Below are positions 31,280-40,415 of a stretch of 64,000 bases of DNA, piece by piece. This DNA comes from Sthenelais limicola. Its lineage: Eukaryota > Annelida > Polychaeta > Phyllodocida > Sigalionidae. Location: the NCBI GenBank assembly GCA_942159475.1, contig OW804096.1:91057784-91121783 (forward strand), given 5' to 3'. Under the pieces are notes generated by a model, which made no database searches, was not told the DNA's origin, and saw nothing but the letters and a program-made list of their open reading frames with translations. The translations under genes were made by a program, and so were the position numbers. How positions within the stretch are numbered: position 1 is the first letter of the stretch; each line of letters starts with the position of its first letter.

Positions 31280-33439
31280 CTGATAAAAATAATGAAACTT
31301 TGAAACTTTGTTTAACGCTTTTGTTCTCAGGGTCGCCCAGGAACAAAGAAAGACACCAGCTTTTAAATCGAACATCTACAAAACATGCCAGAAACAGACA
31401 AGGGGATTATTTGCAGTTTATGTAATCATTGCGCTGCAGAGCTCAAGCCAAGAGAAGTGGACTAAGACTTTACTGGTGCAGTATATGAAATACAAATTTA
31501 GAATATGCAATTGAGTGATAACAAAGAGTGAATATATCATAATAAACACATCACCACTGGGTGGCGTATAATACAACGTATCGCAACTATTACAAACCCA
31601 GTAGGTCTTCGTATTTCCTTTTAAAAAGGTGAAACAAATATATATGCTGCGTATTTAACAGCTGTTTTTTAGGGATAGCGTTATTCTATGGAATAGGGTC
31701 CCTATTTTGTTTTATAGTAAGCTTGTGTCACCCTGTTTGACATACTGATAATATAGGAAGACTAGTTATACATATTTGAATCTGTACATAAGGTTATAGA
31801 ACTGAACTATATACAGATAGCCTAATTGTTCATTTTCTATACTAAGCTACGTTCTTTTCCTTATCATATCGACTAAAAATATTGTTTCAGCAAGTGTTAA
31901 CAGGTAAGGTGTTAACATTGACGGGTCCAAAGAGGAAAACAAATTCAACAGCACTAACCTCGGCGGACATCATACTTTTGGTCCGCCTCAATATACTATG
32001 TGTTTACCCACGCTTGATCCTGAACCTGAGGACCGAGGCGTTATCCTCATCTAGGGATTACTTCGGATGATTACATGTCGAAGACAACGAATGAGCAGAA
32101 TATTTTACGGAACCCATTCCCTATCTGCTGTATGACTTCACATTCTCAGCTTCTCACACTTTCTGCGCATACACAATTTTGTGTGCATAAACTAGTTTAG
32201 TTCACTAAATTAAATACACTCCTTGTTTAGTATGCTTAATATATATGACCCTCCGCCTCCGGTATTTGTATTGAAATGATTTGATTTAGCCAAAACAGTA
32301 GGCCTATGTGAATCACATTATTTTCATTTCACGCTATACTAGACAGACTATATTAAAGCATACAAAATTTGACATAAGGCCGACTACTATACATCAAGAT
32401 TTACATAAATATAATATAATAATAAAACAAAAAATAAGATCAGGTTACCAATGCACAAGGCATATTGACAAGCTTTCATCACAAAGAATCAGGGCGTCTA
32501 CACAATATAAAATCACGACAATTCAAGAAAAATCAATTCAAACCGTAATCAAATAAAAAAAAATCCAATGTTCACCCAGCGGGACAGAAAAATAGAAAGA
32601 AGAAGAAAAATAAAAAAATAAACATAACAAAGATTAGAACCCTATCAAAATCTCAAGAACAGTCAGTCACTTTCATCCACTTTGGTGGTCAGCATTATAG
32701 TGTCACTCGCGGGAAGCTCCCTAGCAACCAGTGTTTGTTTAGTTCATTCAGGTAACAAAACTCATATATATTAATCATATAAGAGGACCCTTTCCGGAAC
32801 TTGTTTAGTAAACTGATGGACGTCAAAGATTATATATATCTCTTTTCACCTGAGATCTATCTTTGGGAACTGGGTTTGTACCGGAGTAAATCGATGATTG
32901 GGGATCCTCCAGAGCTAAACCAGAAAATGTTAGATAACCCAGACTGGATGCAAGATATCCTGATTCTTCTGTAGCCGTTATCATACCCCTTTCTCATATA
33001 TACTACTACCGATAGTTCACATTATATTCACCCCTATTAAATCTATCTGGGTATTTGGGATTGGCGCCTGATTAGAGATATAGCTATTAGGGGTTCTCTG
33101 GGTTTGCAATGGGACAGAGGGCCAGTGATAATCTGGGCAGGTGAAATTGCTAGACAGGCAGGCACGCACGCAGATCAGCGAGGGGGAGCGGCAACAACAT
33201 CTTAAGGCTCTGGTCATCAGGATCTTGAAAGGTTGCCCCCAATATGTAGAATGCATGGTCGGAGTAATGAATAATGACAGAATATACGCCTACATACACA
33301 TTCGATTGCCATATTACCTGTGTTCGCAGAAACCGATTAGTAGATATCATTGTCAGTATTTCTGCTCACATTTGAATAAAGTTATCTGATTATTAAAAAA
33401 ATGTCTGTTTGTTTTCTAATCATAACACGTGCCACTCAC
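31280..33439. other. Long intron of the CH gene
   Basis: Between exons 4 and 5. Small open frames in both strands look random. A plus-strand stretch at about 32818-32974 reads like protein for 50 codons but has no support. Confidence 0.55.
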
Positions 33440-33656
33440 TGTAAAATTGTTGACTTCTTCCGGGTCAATTTGCTGTTTCACCCAGTTGAGTGTATCATTG
33501 TATCCAGGTGCGTGACGAGCCATGAAGTAACTTAAATAAGTCATGCAGGACAATTCATCCAGGCCTCCCGATGATGCCATGTTTTCTGGACTCACCACTA
33601 GAGGAATTTCAAACAGTTCATTGGCAGTGCTCATAGCGGTTTCACAATTTGCAAGT
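33440..33656 (-). CDS. CH gene exon 4 (end of CH2, start of CH3)
   Basis: 217 bp, acceptor CATTTCAG, donor GTGAGT (33439-33434). Encodes LANCETAMSTANELFEIP, VVSPENMASSGGLDELSCMT and TYLSYFM, closing CH2, then YNDTLNWVKQQIDPEEVNNF, which opens CH3. Ends on a codon boundary. Confidence 0.9.
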
Positions 33657-33783
33657 CTGAAATGACAAGTGAGGATGATTGCAGAAGACAGGCTAAACAA
33701 AGAAAGGAATTACTAGGTATTCAAGATCATAAATATATTGTAATTGAGGTAAATAGACTTTAGACGTATCAGGATTTTCTCAC

Positions 33784-33849
33784 TTATCATGGCGCGGCAG
33801 TTGATGCCAATCTGGAAAGGTGCCCGGTGAGCAATAGTCTATCAAGCCA
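33784..33849 (-). CDS. CH gene exon 3 (CH2 middle)
   Basis: 66 bp between acceptor CTTTTTAAG and donor GTGAGA. Encodes GLIDYCSPGTFPDWHQLPRH, the classic CH2 stretch of filamins. Ends in phase 2 (AA), completed by A of exon 4 to give Lys. Confidence 0.88.
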
Positions 33850-34070
33850 CTTAAAAAGATAGTGGAACAGGAATGAGGACATCATGTGTACCGGCAAGTA
33901 ATGACTAGGACGAATATAATGACCCCAAGAAAGAATTCTGCTGTAATTCAATATATAATTCCAATCAAATTCAGTACTGCATGGGTCAGTACTGATAGTT
34001 TAGACAGACCTGTGCATCAGAAATACATTGATTTGGGACAGCCCGGGTCTATCCATCGTATAAAACTTAC

Positions 34071-34149
34071 CATAATGCAATACCATTATTCCAGTCGCTG
34101 GTGAAATTTGTAATATCCAAATGAGGATAGAGGACTGCATTAATCCAAG
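34071..34149 (-). CDS. CH gene exon 2, 3' half (start of CH2)
   Basis: Directly continues the split codon: AWINAVLYPHLDITNF, then TSDWNNGIALC, then donor GTAAGT (34070-34065). With the 5' half and one CCAG removed, the exon is 196 bp and in frame throughout. Phase 2 fits exon 3, which begins with T to complete Cys. Confidence 0.9.
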
Positions 34150-34153
34150 CCAG

Positions 34154-34576
34154 TGTAGTGTCCGATCGACGGCCTTAAGCGACTATGAGACTTAATCTAT
34201 CGAATAAAGACAACGACAACAACAGGATCTAATGGACCTCGCCAGCTTCTCTCTTTATATACTTCTGTTCCTCACCCGGGCTGCTCTCACGAGAACAACA
34301 ACAATACAACACGTCACATCGAATAATCAATACATAGGTGTGCATACACAATGGGTGTATAAGGAAGGAATAATCAGTAAATATATGGAACAAGCAGTAT
34401 CACACAGCAATAAAAAAGTTAAAATACAGACCACCGAAATACAACGACCTCTATCGGTCAAACCCACCACAACCGCGACCAGCGCGGCTACTCTAGACTT
34501 ACTAGCGGGACTGGTACAACAGCCGCGTAGCCCCGGCTCTGGTTTAACAAATGTCAATCCAGAGCCGCGCACCACA
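34154..34576 (-). repeat. 3' LTR of the exon-inserted element
   Basis: 423 bp, identical by eye to 37040-37462. Zero visible divergence implies a very recent insertion. Confidence 0.93.
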
Positions 34577-35195
34577 ATGCCCCTCCCCTTTTATTGTTAG
34601 GAGGGCACAACCGCTTTAGACCTTACATAAGAGTCTATACCATAAGGTTTACAAGTAAGTTTAACGCAAGCAACAATAGTAGGTAAATTTGACACTCAAA
34701 CAATATAAAAATCATCACAGAGTAAAAATATGATAACACAGGAATCCATACCGGTTTGTAGAATACACGAACAACGCTGAAGTAAAAACACACAAGGAAT
34801 TCTATCGCAGTGTGAAGAAATATCCACTCCAGTCCATATGAAAGTTTTAGTCCGTATGTAAAAGTATTCACAGAGTTTCCAACCGCAAGGTATTGTCCGC
34901 AGGTTGGTAAACGTAGCACAAATGTCCGGTAACATCCTAGTTTAGTCCGTTTGAGGCACAAGTTGGTAGGTCTTGATAATAGTCTTTTGCTGGTGTTCGA
35001 GGTAAAATCCAACGTCCAAGTCCAAGCTGGTTACAATCCGACCAAGGCGACTGGTAGAAAGGTCATCCCGGGTCATGTCCATCAAGTCTGGTCATCTCAG
35101 CTGGGCTATCCACTACCGCATACGGCTCGAGTTCATCACATCTCAAGTATCAAAATGAACAACAAACCTCAGAGACAGATTCCAAGGCGAAATTT

Positions 35196-37019
35196 TTAAA
35201 CCGTCGGGTAAGCATCATCAGGGTCTCCCTTCAGCAATTCCTCCTCATACGCAGGATCAATTTCCATATTCCTATCTTCCTCATCAACACCCCGCTCCCA
35301 GGTATCGCTACCATGGGGAGAACCAGAAATATCCTGCTTCTCATTACCCACAGAGATAGTACCCGGGTCTGACTGTGTTTCTAACACCACTTCCTTGGTC
35401 GGTGTGGGTTGGTCTTCTCCCGAACCAAAAGTCATAGCCCTAGCAATCATATCGCCAATTTTTCTCACCGGGGAGGAGAAAAGAGGAGTCACGGTTGACA
35501 GTTGAACTGACCCCTTCTCCTCAATACCCACGGGAGTCACACCAACAAATCCTGGCGGAGCAATGGGAGCGCCACTCGTATCCAAAATACCAGCGGCTGA
35601 CTGACCATGAACACGAGCGGGAGAGCCCTGTATAGACGGGTTTCCCCCTAACTGCCGCTGCACTCCACCGAACTGGGTCAGAGGCGCAAAGCCCTGCATT
35701 AAATAAGGACTATACGAAGGCAAGGACAATTGAGACTGTTGCATATGCTGGCTTTGCTGTTGTTGCAAAGTTTGCTGCAACTGCCGTTCTTGCTGCAACT
35801 GTTGCTGTTGCAACTGCTGCTGCTGCAACTGCTGCTGTTGCAAATGCTGTTGTTGTTGCAGAGACTGTTGCAACATATGCTGTTGTAATGGCGATTGAGC
35901 AGGCAACTGTACAGTAGTCTGACTCCACCTAGCACCACAACGTTGCGGAGATACTAAATCAATTGATGGGTTCATCACTGACTTCCAACTATCACCACAA
36001 GGTCCTTCCAAAATCTCCTTAACAATAATTGGCTTAACAGGAGTCACAGCCGGAGCAGCTGGCAATCTCTGCAAAGTCAATTTCTGTAGAGGTGGGTGAG
36101 GTTGCACGACAACTCGCTGCGGCCGAGGCGACACTTTCAACACTCCCTCAGCAGGCGGTTGTGTCTGCCTTCTCTGTGGAGAAGCAGGCAAAGGCAACTT
36201 CGCCAGAGAAGCGGTATGTTGCTGCAACAAATCCGACATAATCTTTGCCAGATCCGATTTCCTCACCACATCAGAGTCAACCGCTTCCTCCTTCTTCTCA
36301 GTCTTTTTCCTTTTCATCTCCGGTTCACCAGACTCATAAGCAGAGAGCTGACACTTCAAATCTAGAATTGTTTCCCTAGAAAGATGGTCCTCCTGCTTAT
36401 AATACTCCAACTGCCTGGTTAAATCAACGATCCTAGCCCGCATAGCCGGGATCTCTGCCGCAGCTGCTCTCACCTCGCTGATATCAATCATAGGGGTTAA
36501 AGCAACTTGTACGGCTAGCTTCACAGCATCTAAGGACCGAGCGACAGCTTGGTTGATACCAATTGAAGCATCGGACAAGGTTCTATCAATATCTGTGGCG
36601 GCAGAACACAAAGTCTCATCCGTAGGCAAATAAGGAAGCACAGAAGCTGAAGCAACCGGCTTAGCACTTTCCTGACTTGTATTCCTCATATTGACAGGCA
36701 ACTCTCCATGAGCAACCACCCGCCTATCAGTTGCTTCAACACCAGGAGCACCAGCGGCAGCCGCAGGCATATTCAATGCAGCCACGCTTGACGTATCCTT
36801 CGGGCGAGCACCAGTCAACACGGCAGCAATAGTCGCTTGAGAAGGGCCTTTAGCAGTCCAAGCATTCTTAGCAGGCAAAGGAGCATCAGCGAAATTTTTA
36901 TTCACCGTTCTCCTAGCCTCAGTAGCACTATGAATAAAAATTTCGCTGATGCTCCTTTGCCTGCTAAGAATGCTTGGACTGCTGACACAGGTCTCACCCG
37001 TTAGCGAGCAAAAATCCAA
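35196..37019 (-). CDS. Novel cargo ORF of the non-autonomous LTR element
   Basis: 607 open codons from just inside the LTR. The first in-frame ATG is at 36770, giving 525 residues. It is unlike the gag at 1-2101. It has an Ala-rich N-terminal part, a coiled coil (about residues 200-245 of the open frame, ARIVDLTRQLEYYKQEDHLS), a basic patch (MKRKKTEKKEE, a possible nuclear signal), a long polyGln/Leu tract from CAG/CTG-type repeats (about residues 385-430) and an acidic tail. No zinc knuckle or catalytic motif. The frame has stayed open across 1.8 kb. It could be a diverged gag-like assembly protein or a captured host gene. Confidence 0.65.
   Translation of the reverse strand: MDFCSLTGETCVSSPSILSRQRSISEIFIHSATEARRTVNKNFADAPLPAKNAWTAKGPSQATIAAVLTGARPKDTSSVAALNMPAAAAGAPGVEATDRRVVAHGELPVNMRNTSQESAKPVASASVLPYLPTDETLCSAATDIDRTLSDASIGINQAVARSLDAVKLAVQVALTPMIDISEVRAAAAEIPAMRARIVDLTRQLEYYKQEDHLSRETILDLKCQLSAYESGEPEMKRKKTEKKEEAVDSDVVRKSDLAKIMSDLLQQHTASLAKLPLPASPQRRQTQPPAEGVLKVSPRPQRVVVQPHPPLQKLTLQRLPAAPAVTPVKPIIVKEILEGPCGDSWKSVMNPSIDLVSPQRCGARWSQTTVQLPAQSPLQQHMLQQSLQQQQHLQQQQLQQQQLQQQQLQQERQLQQTLQQQQSQHMQQSQLSLPSYSPYLMQGFAPLTQFGGVQRQLGGNPSIQGSPARVHGQSAAGILDTSGAPIAPPGFVGVTPVGIEEKGSVQLSTVTPLFSSPVRKIGDMIARAMTFGSGEDQPTPTKEVVLETQSDPGTISVGNEKQDISGSPHGSDTWERGVDEEDRNMEIDPAYEEELLKGDPDDAYPTV
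36852..36983. repeat. 53-bp perfect inverted repeat at the start of the cargo ORF
   Basis: Arms 36852-36904 and 36931-36983 are exact reverse complements with a 26-bp loop. In RNA this would be a very stable hairpin about 60-190 nt inside the LTR. One arm encodes NKNFADAPLPAKNAWTA in the ORF frame and the other is its inverted copy. Confidence 0.93.
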
Positions 37020-37025
37020 AAATGG

Positions 37026-37037
37026 TCACGGCACCAA
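37026..37037 (-). promoter_or_regulatory. Primer-binding site, tRNA-His type
   Basis: TGGTGCCGTGAC on the minus strand next to the 5' LTR, the same as at 2170-2181. Confidence 0.7.
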
Positions 37038-37039
37038 AT

Positions 37040-37462
37040 TGTAGTGTCCGATCGACGGCCTTAAGCGACTATGAGACTTAATCTATCGAATAAAGACAAC
37101 GACAACAACAGGATCTAATGGACCTCGCCAGCTTCTCTCTTTATATACTTCTGTTCCTCACCCGGGCTGCTCTCACGAGAACAACAACAATACAACACGT
37201 CACATCGAATAATCAATACATAGGTGTGCATACACAATGGGTGTATAAGGAAGGAATAATCAGTAAATATATGGAACAAGCAGTATCACACAGCAATAAA
37301 AAAGTTAAAATACAGACCACCGAAATACAACGACCTCTATCGGTCAAACCCACCACAACCGCGACCAGCGCGGCTACTCTAGACTTACTAGCGGGACTGG
37401 TACAACAGCCGCGTAGCCCCGGCTCTGGTTTAACAAATGTCAATCCAGAGCCGCGCACCACA
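37040..37462 (-). repeat. 5' LTR of the exon-inserted element
   Basis: 423 bp, TGTGGTGCGC...GGACACTACA on the minus strand, identical by eye to the 3' LTR. An outer hairpin CGGCTCTGG/CCAGAGCCG is present. Confidence 0.93.
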
Positions 37463-37579
37463 CCAGCATTATTTTCTTTGCAGGTAATCTTCCTTTTGAA
37501 CCTATCTGGTACCGCCTAATGAGGGCCCACATCACGCCTAGAATAAGTTTCTGATTTCCATTGGTGATATCATCTGCTC
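37463..37579 (-). CDS. CH gene exon 2, 5' half (end of CH1)
   Basis: Acceptor TTTATAG ends at 37580. Encodes GADDITNGNQKLILGVMWAL, then IRRYQIGSKGRLPAKKIML, the end of CH1 and the hinge. It is cut after ...ATGCTGG by the LTR element whose 3.3 kb begin at 37462. The CCAG at 37463-37466 is one copy of the target duplication. Confidence 0.9.
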
Positions 37580-39095
37580 CTATAAACGGTATAGAAGAAG
37601 CACAAGTAAATTTATCAGATCAGATGCAGAGCGGGCCTCTAGGGGTCTAGGTATCTGTATTCCTGTATAGAATCATGGCTAATAATAAAAAAAGAGTAGG
37701 GTATCACATCCCGTTGGCGTGTTTCCTTACTCGCCCCGATAGGACCAAATATACGAAAGCAACCTGCATATGGGTTGGTGCTACCTGTACGTGGTGTATA
37801 TAATAGAAGTGTCACTGTTTCCACTATGGGTACATATGGGTAAAATTCGACACGATTGACACGCGACACGGCCGCTAAATCACGGGCGACACGGCGACAC
37901 GGTCCCCTTAACGTGCGACACACACAGCTTCCAAAAAGCTGATAAAATTTGACACACGACATTGAGAAATGTATTAAAAATCGACATGAGACACACTGAT
38001 TTATTTAACAGGTGACACACGACATTGTATCGACCGTTAGTATTAATTAATGTATTGCTTAAAAAGTGACACGAGACATCATTGAATTGTTTTAAAAAGT
38101 GACATGGGACATGGAAAAAATTCTTATCTTGCGACACTCAGACACAGTCATACAAAATGGGACCCATATATACCCCTTCCACTGGAGACCCATTCATTGT
38201 TCAATATAAGGTTTGGATGGCACCTGTTAGATAACCTGTATTCAAATGAGATATAGGGGATAGGGAAATGAGAAATACTTTCCTCAATCTGACTAATCTG
38301 ACTTAATAATCTAGTAAATAAGAAATTGCATTCATGACACAACGTGACGAGGACATAATTAAAATATAATCCAATTCATTATATGTTGCACGGCAAGCGT
38401 ATTAAGTCGTATACCCATTCTATTTCTTACATTTCGCGTTTGCAAGTTGATTTGTGCAAACCTGTGCAAACCCGGGCACTTGAACCACAGGAAGTATACT
38501 TTTGGAAAAGGTCCACAAAGTGTTCCTTCTCAGTGGAATGATTCGTAGCTATTCGTTGTTTCACTGTCTTAGAATGACACACTGACACTCCTTCAACCAT
38601 TGCAGGTCGTTAGGTAACTCTTATTTAGCACATCATGGTCACGTGGCAGTGCTTATGTTGTTATATTTGTGGGCACATTTTGTGTCAAATCCTGACTAGA
38701 TTAACGTTCATTCCACTTTCCAATTTAGCAACATTTTAGTTATTTCAAACTGTCAATCATTTGAAATAATTGTTTGTTCATTTTGATTATCTATATATCT
38801 TGGATACACTGTTACTGTTACTTGTGTACATGTCCCGGTTGTAGCCATACATTGGTACTGGATGAGAGCCAAATACTCATCCTATGATTGCATCAATCAT
38901 TCAAAAGTATTTCACAGCAGTAACATTTTGTTGGCCCGGACTCGTGTGTACAAAGCAGAGACTATGCGGAAATAAACAGACGGGTTATATGGTATAGAGC
39001 AGCGGCGTACCTGCGGTCCGACCCCTCCCACTTTTAGTAAGTGCTACAGGGTAAGAATGCATTTTATAAGCATACATGTCTTGCTTCCCACTCAC
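37580..39095. other. Intron 1 of the CH gene, with degenerate repeats
   Basis: Contains a cluster of GTGACACGAGACAT-like motifs between about 37855 and 38145 (GACACGCGACACGG, GACACACGACATTG, GACATGAGACACAC, GTGACACGAGACAT, GTGACATGGGACAT). The rest looks unstructured. Confidence 0.55.
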
Positions 39096-39378
39096 CTATA
39101 TTTACCAGGTTCACCTTGTCCTTCTTCATTGCTTCTAAGGCCATGGCCACATTGGCTGTTGCTTGATAATGGTTCCTTGTCTTCTTAATGATTTTGCCGA
39201 TAGATTCTCCTTTTAACACACTTACCAACTTACACAGGTTCACTCCATCCCGCAAATCTAAAGTGATATCCTCCACCTGGACATCTTCTGATTTTAGTTT
39301 GTCATTAACCCAATTGGTGAAGGTATTCTTTTGTGTCCTTATCCAGGGAGTGTCCTTCTCTCGGGTTTCTGAATCCAT
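39096..39378 (-). CDS. CH gene exon 1: start and most of CH1
   Basis: ATG at 39378. 94 codons plus one base, then donor GTGAGT (39095-39090). Encodes WIRTQKNTFTNWVNDKL, the actin-binding-site-like first helix, and DLRDGVNLCKLVSVLKGE, ending VNLVNI. Phase 1 matches exon 2, which starts GA to complete Gly. A TATA-like CCTTTATAGT on the minus strand lies near 39498, about 120 bp upstream of the ATG. Confidence 0.9.
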
Positions 39379-40077
39379 TTTTGAAGACAGGCGATTTCCT
39401 GGCGATTAGAGTTTTGACTTATAAGGTTCGGCGTATCTAGCCAGCATTCGACCAGTGTGGACTCCTTGCTTCGCAAGGCCTCCCAACTCTTAACTATAAA
39501 GGGGACGGTATTTTAGGTCAGCCCTTCCTCCAATGTAAAGAGGGGAGTAGTTATATTTGTATATCCATTCGCAGAATGTCAATTATCTGGGGTAGTTATA
39601 CCGACTGTATCAGCTTATTTGGTAGTTTAGCTGCATGTACACGCGGAGCATGAGTCCTCTTCCAAGGGAGAAAAAGTCTGACCTATAACTAATAGTAAAA
39701 GGTGAAAGTCACTCATGCGTAGCCTAGACATGCCGCATTTAGCTTTAAAAACGTCCACACATATCCACTCAGATTTGTCTAAACTTGGCAGGTTTTCCTG
39801 TGCTAAATGCGGCATTGCCTAGCACGGGGTGGCGTTCGGAAATGTTAAGAAAACATTGAAGCGATCAGCTTAATACCAGGACCAGGTTACCGAACCCATC
39901 CCTATTCTGACGGTGTGTGTGTGAATTGCCGTAGTGTGGGAACAGGTACAAAATGTCGTGATGTCTTGATTAAGATATCAATATGCAGCATGGGAGACCC
40001 CCACACACACTCAGGGATCAAATGTGTACTCATAATCGTTCCAGCATTTGAAAAGCATTTGAAAAGTACCCCCTTTC
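39379..40077. other. 5' flank of the CH gene
   Basis: Promoter side of the gene. A 12-bp inverted repeat, GCCGCATTTAGC / GCTAAATGCGGC, lies at about 39730 and 39801. No gene seen. Confidence 0.45.
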
Positions 40078-40262
40078 TGTTAAAATTATTCACTTTAGTT
40101 TCGTATCTTTTACGACTTTGCTATTGCGTCATCACTGACCCAATTACGGCAGGATGCTCTCCTGTTCAAATAAAGCTTGCTCAGCGTCCCTTAGTACGAC
40201 TGACGCCAAACAGTAAGGACGTGTCCTTGTTGCTCTCTGCACTTTGTAACCATATTTCAATA
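40078..40262 (+). repeat. 5' LTR of the Copia element
   Basis: Begins TGTTAAAATTATTC, ends CATATTTCAATA. Contains AATAAA (in TTCAAATAAAGC), likely the poly(A) signal. Confidence 0.93.
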
Positions 40263-40276
40263 GGTTATGGGCCCAG
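40263..40276 (+). promoter_or_regulatory. Copia primer-binding site, initiator tRNA-Met half-molecule type
   Basis: GGTTATGGGCCCAG directly after the LTR is complementary to CTGGGCCCATAACC of the initiator tRNA-Met anticodon arm. Copia-type elements are known to prime from a cut 5' half of this tRNA. Confidence 0.88.
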
Positions 40277-40415
40277 ACACCTTCAACTGTGGACGAAATA
40301 GTCAGTGAGTACTTTGTGCAGATGCCGAGCTAAATTTTGTGAACTTTTGAGTGCAGGAAAGAACTTTTATGTGACTTAGAAGTTTGGAGTTTTTCTGTGT
40401 ACACTCAAATTGAAA

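Larger units (their letters stand above)
34154..37462 (-). mobile_element. Non-autonomous LTR element (family A) carrying a novel ORF, inside a coding exon
   Basis: Two 423-bp LTRs that I read as identical flank 2,463 bp. Target duplication CCAG (34150-34153, 37463-37466). A tRNA-His-type primer site lies next to the 5' LTR and a purine tract (AAAAGGGGAGGGGCAT on the minus strand, 34577-34592) next to the 3' LTR. LTR and primer site match the gag-bearing element at 1-2503, but the interior has neither gag capsid nor pol. It presumably uses the enzymes of that family. Confidence 0.93.
29602..39378 (-). pseudogene. Three-CH-domain actin-binding gene (filamin/jitterbug type), disrupted
   Basis: Seven minus-strand exons, all joined by GT-AG sites, with codon phases that agree at the joins I could test (E1-E6). 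The product starts with two calponin-homology domains in the filamin arrangement (WIRTQKNTFTNWVN...DLRDGVNLCKLV, then LILGVMWALIRRYQI, LAWINAVLYP, DWNNGIALC, YCSPGTFPDW, LDELSCMTYLSYF), followed by a third CH domain and an acidic, Pro-rich segment. Three N-terminal CH domains are known from jitterbug-type filamins, which cross-link actin through later Ig-filamin repeats. No such repeats are visible here. Two lesions are seen: an LTR element inside exon 2, and TAA in the CH3 exon. It may be a dead paralogue or a null allele. Confidence 0.85.

Noticed and set aside
32818..32974. 50-codon plus-strand open stretch ending LNQKMLDNPDWMQDILILL
   Set aside because: Protein-like by eye but short, inside an intron, no splice partner or family.
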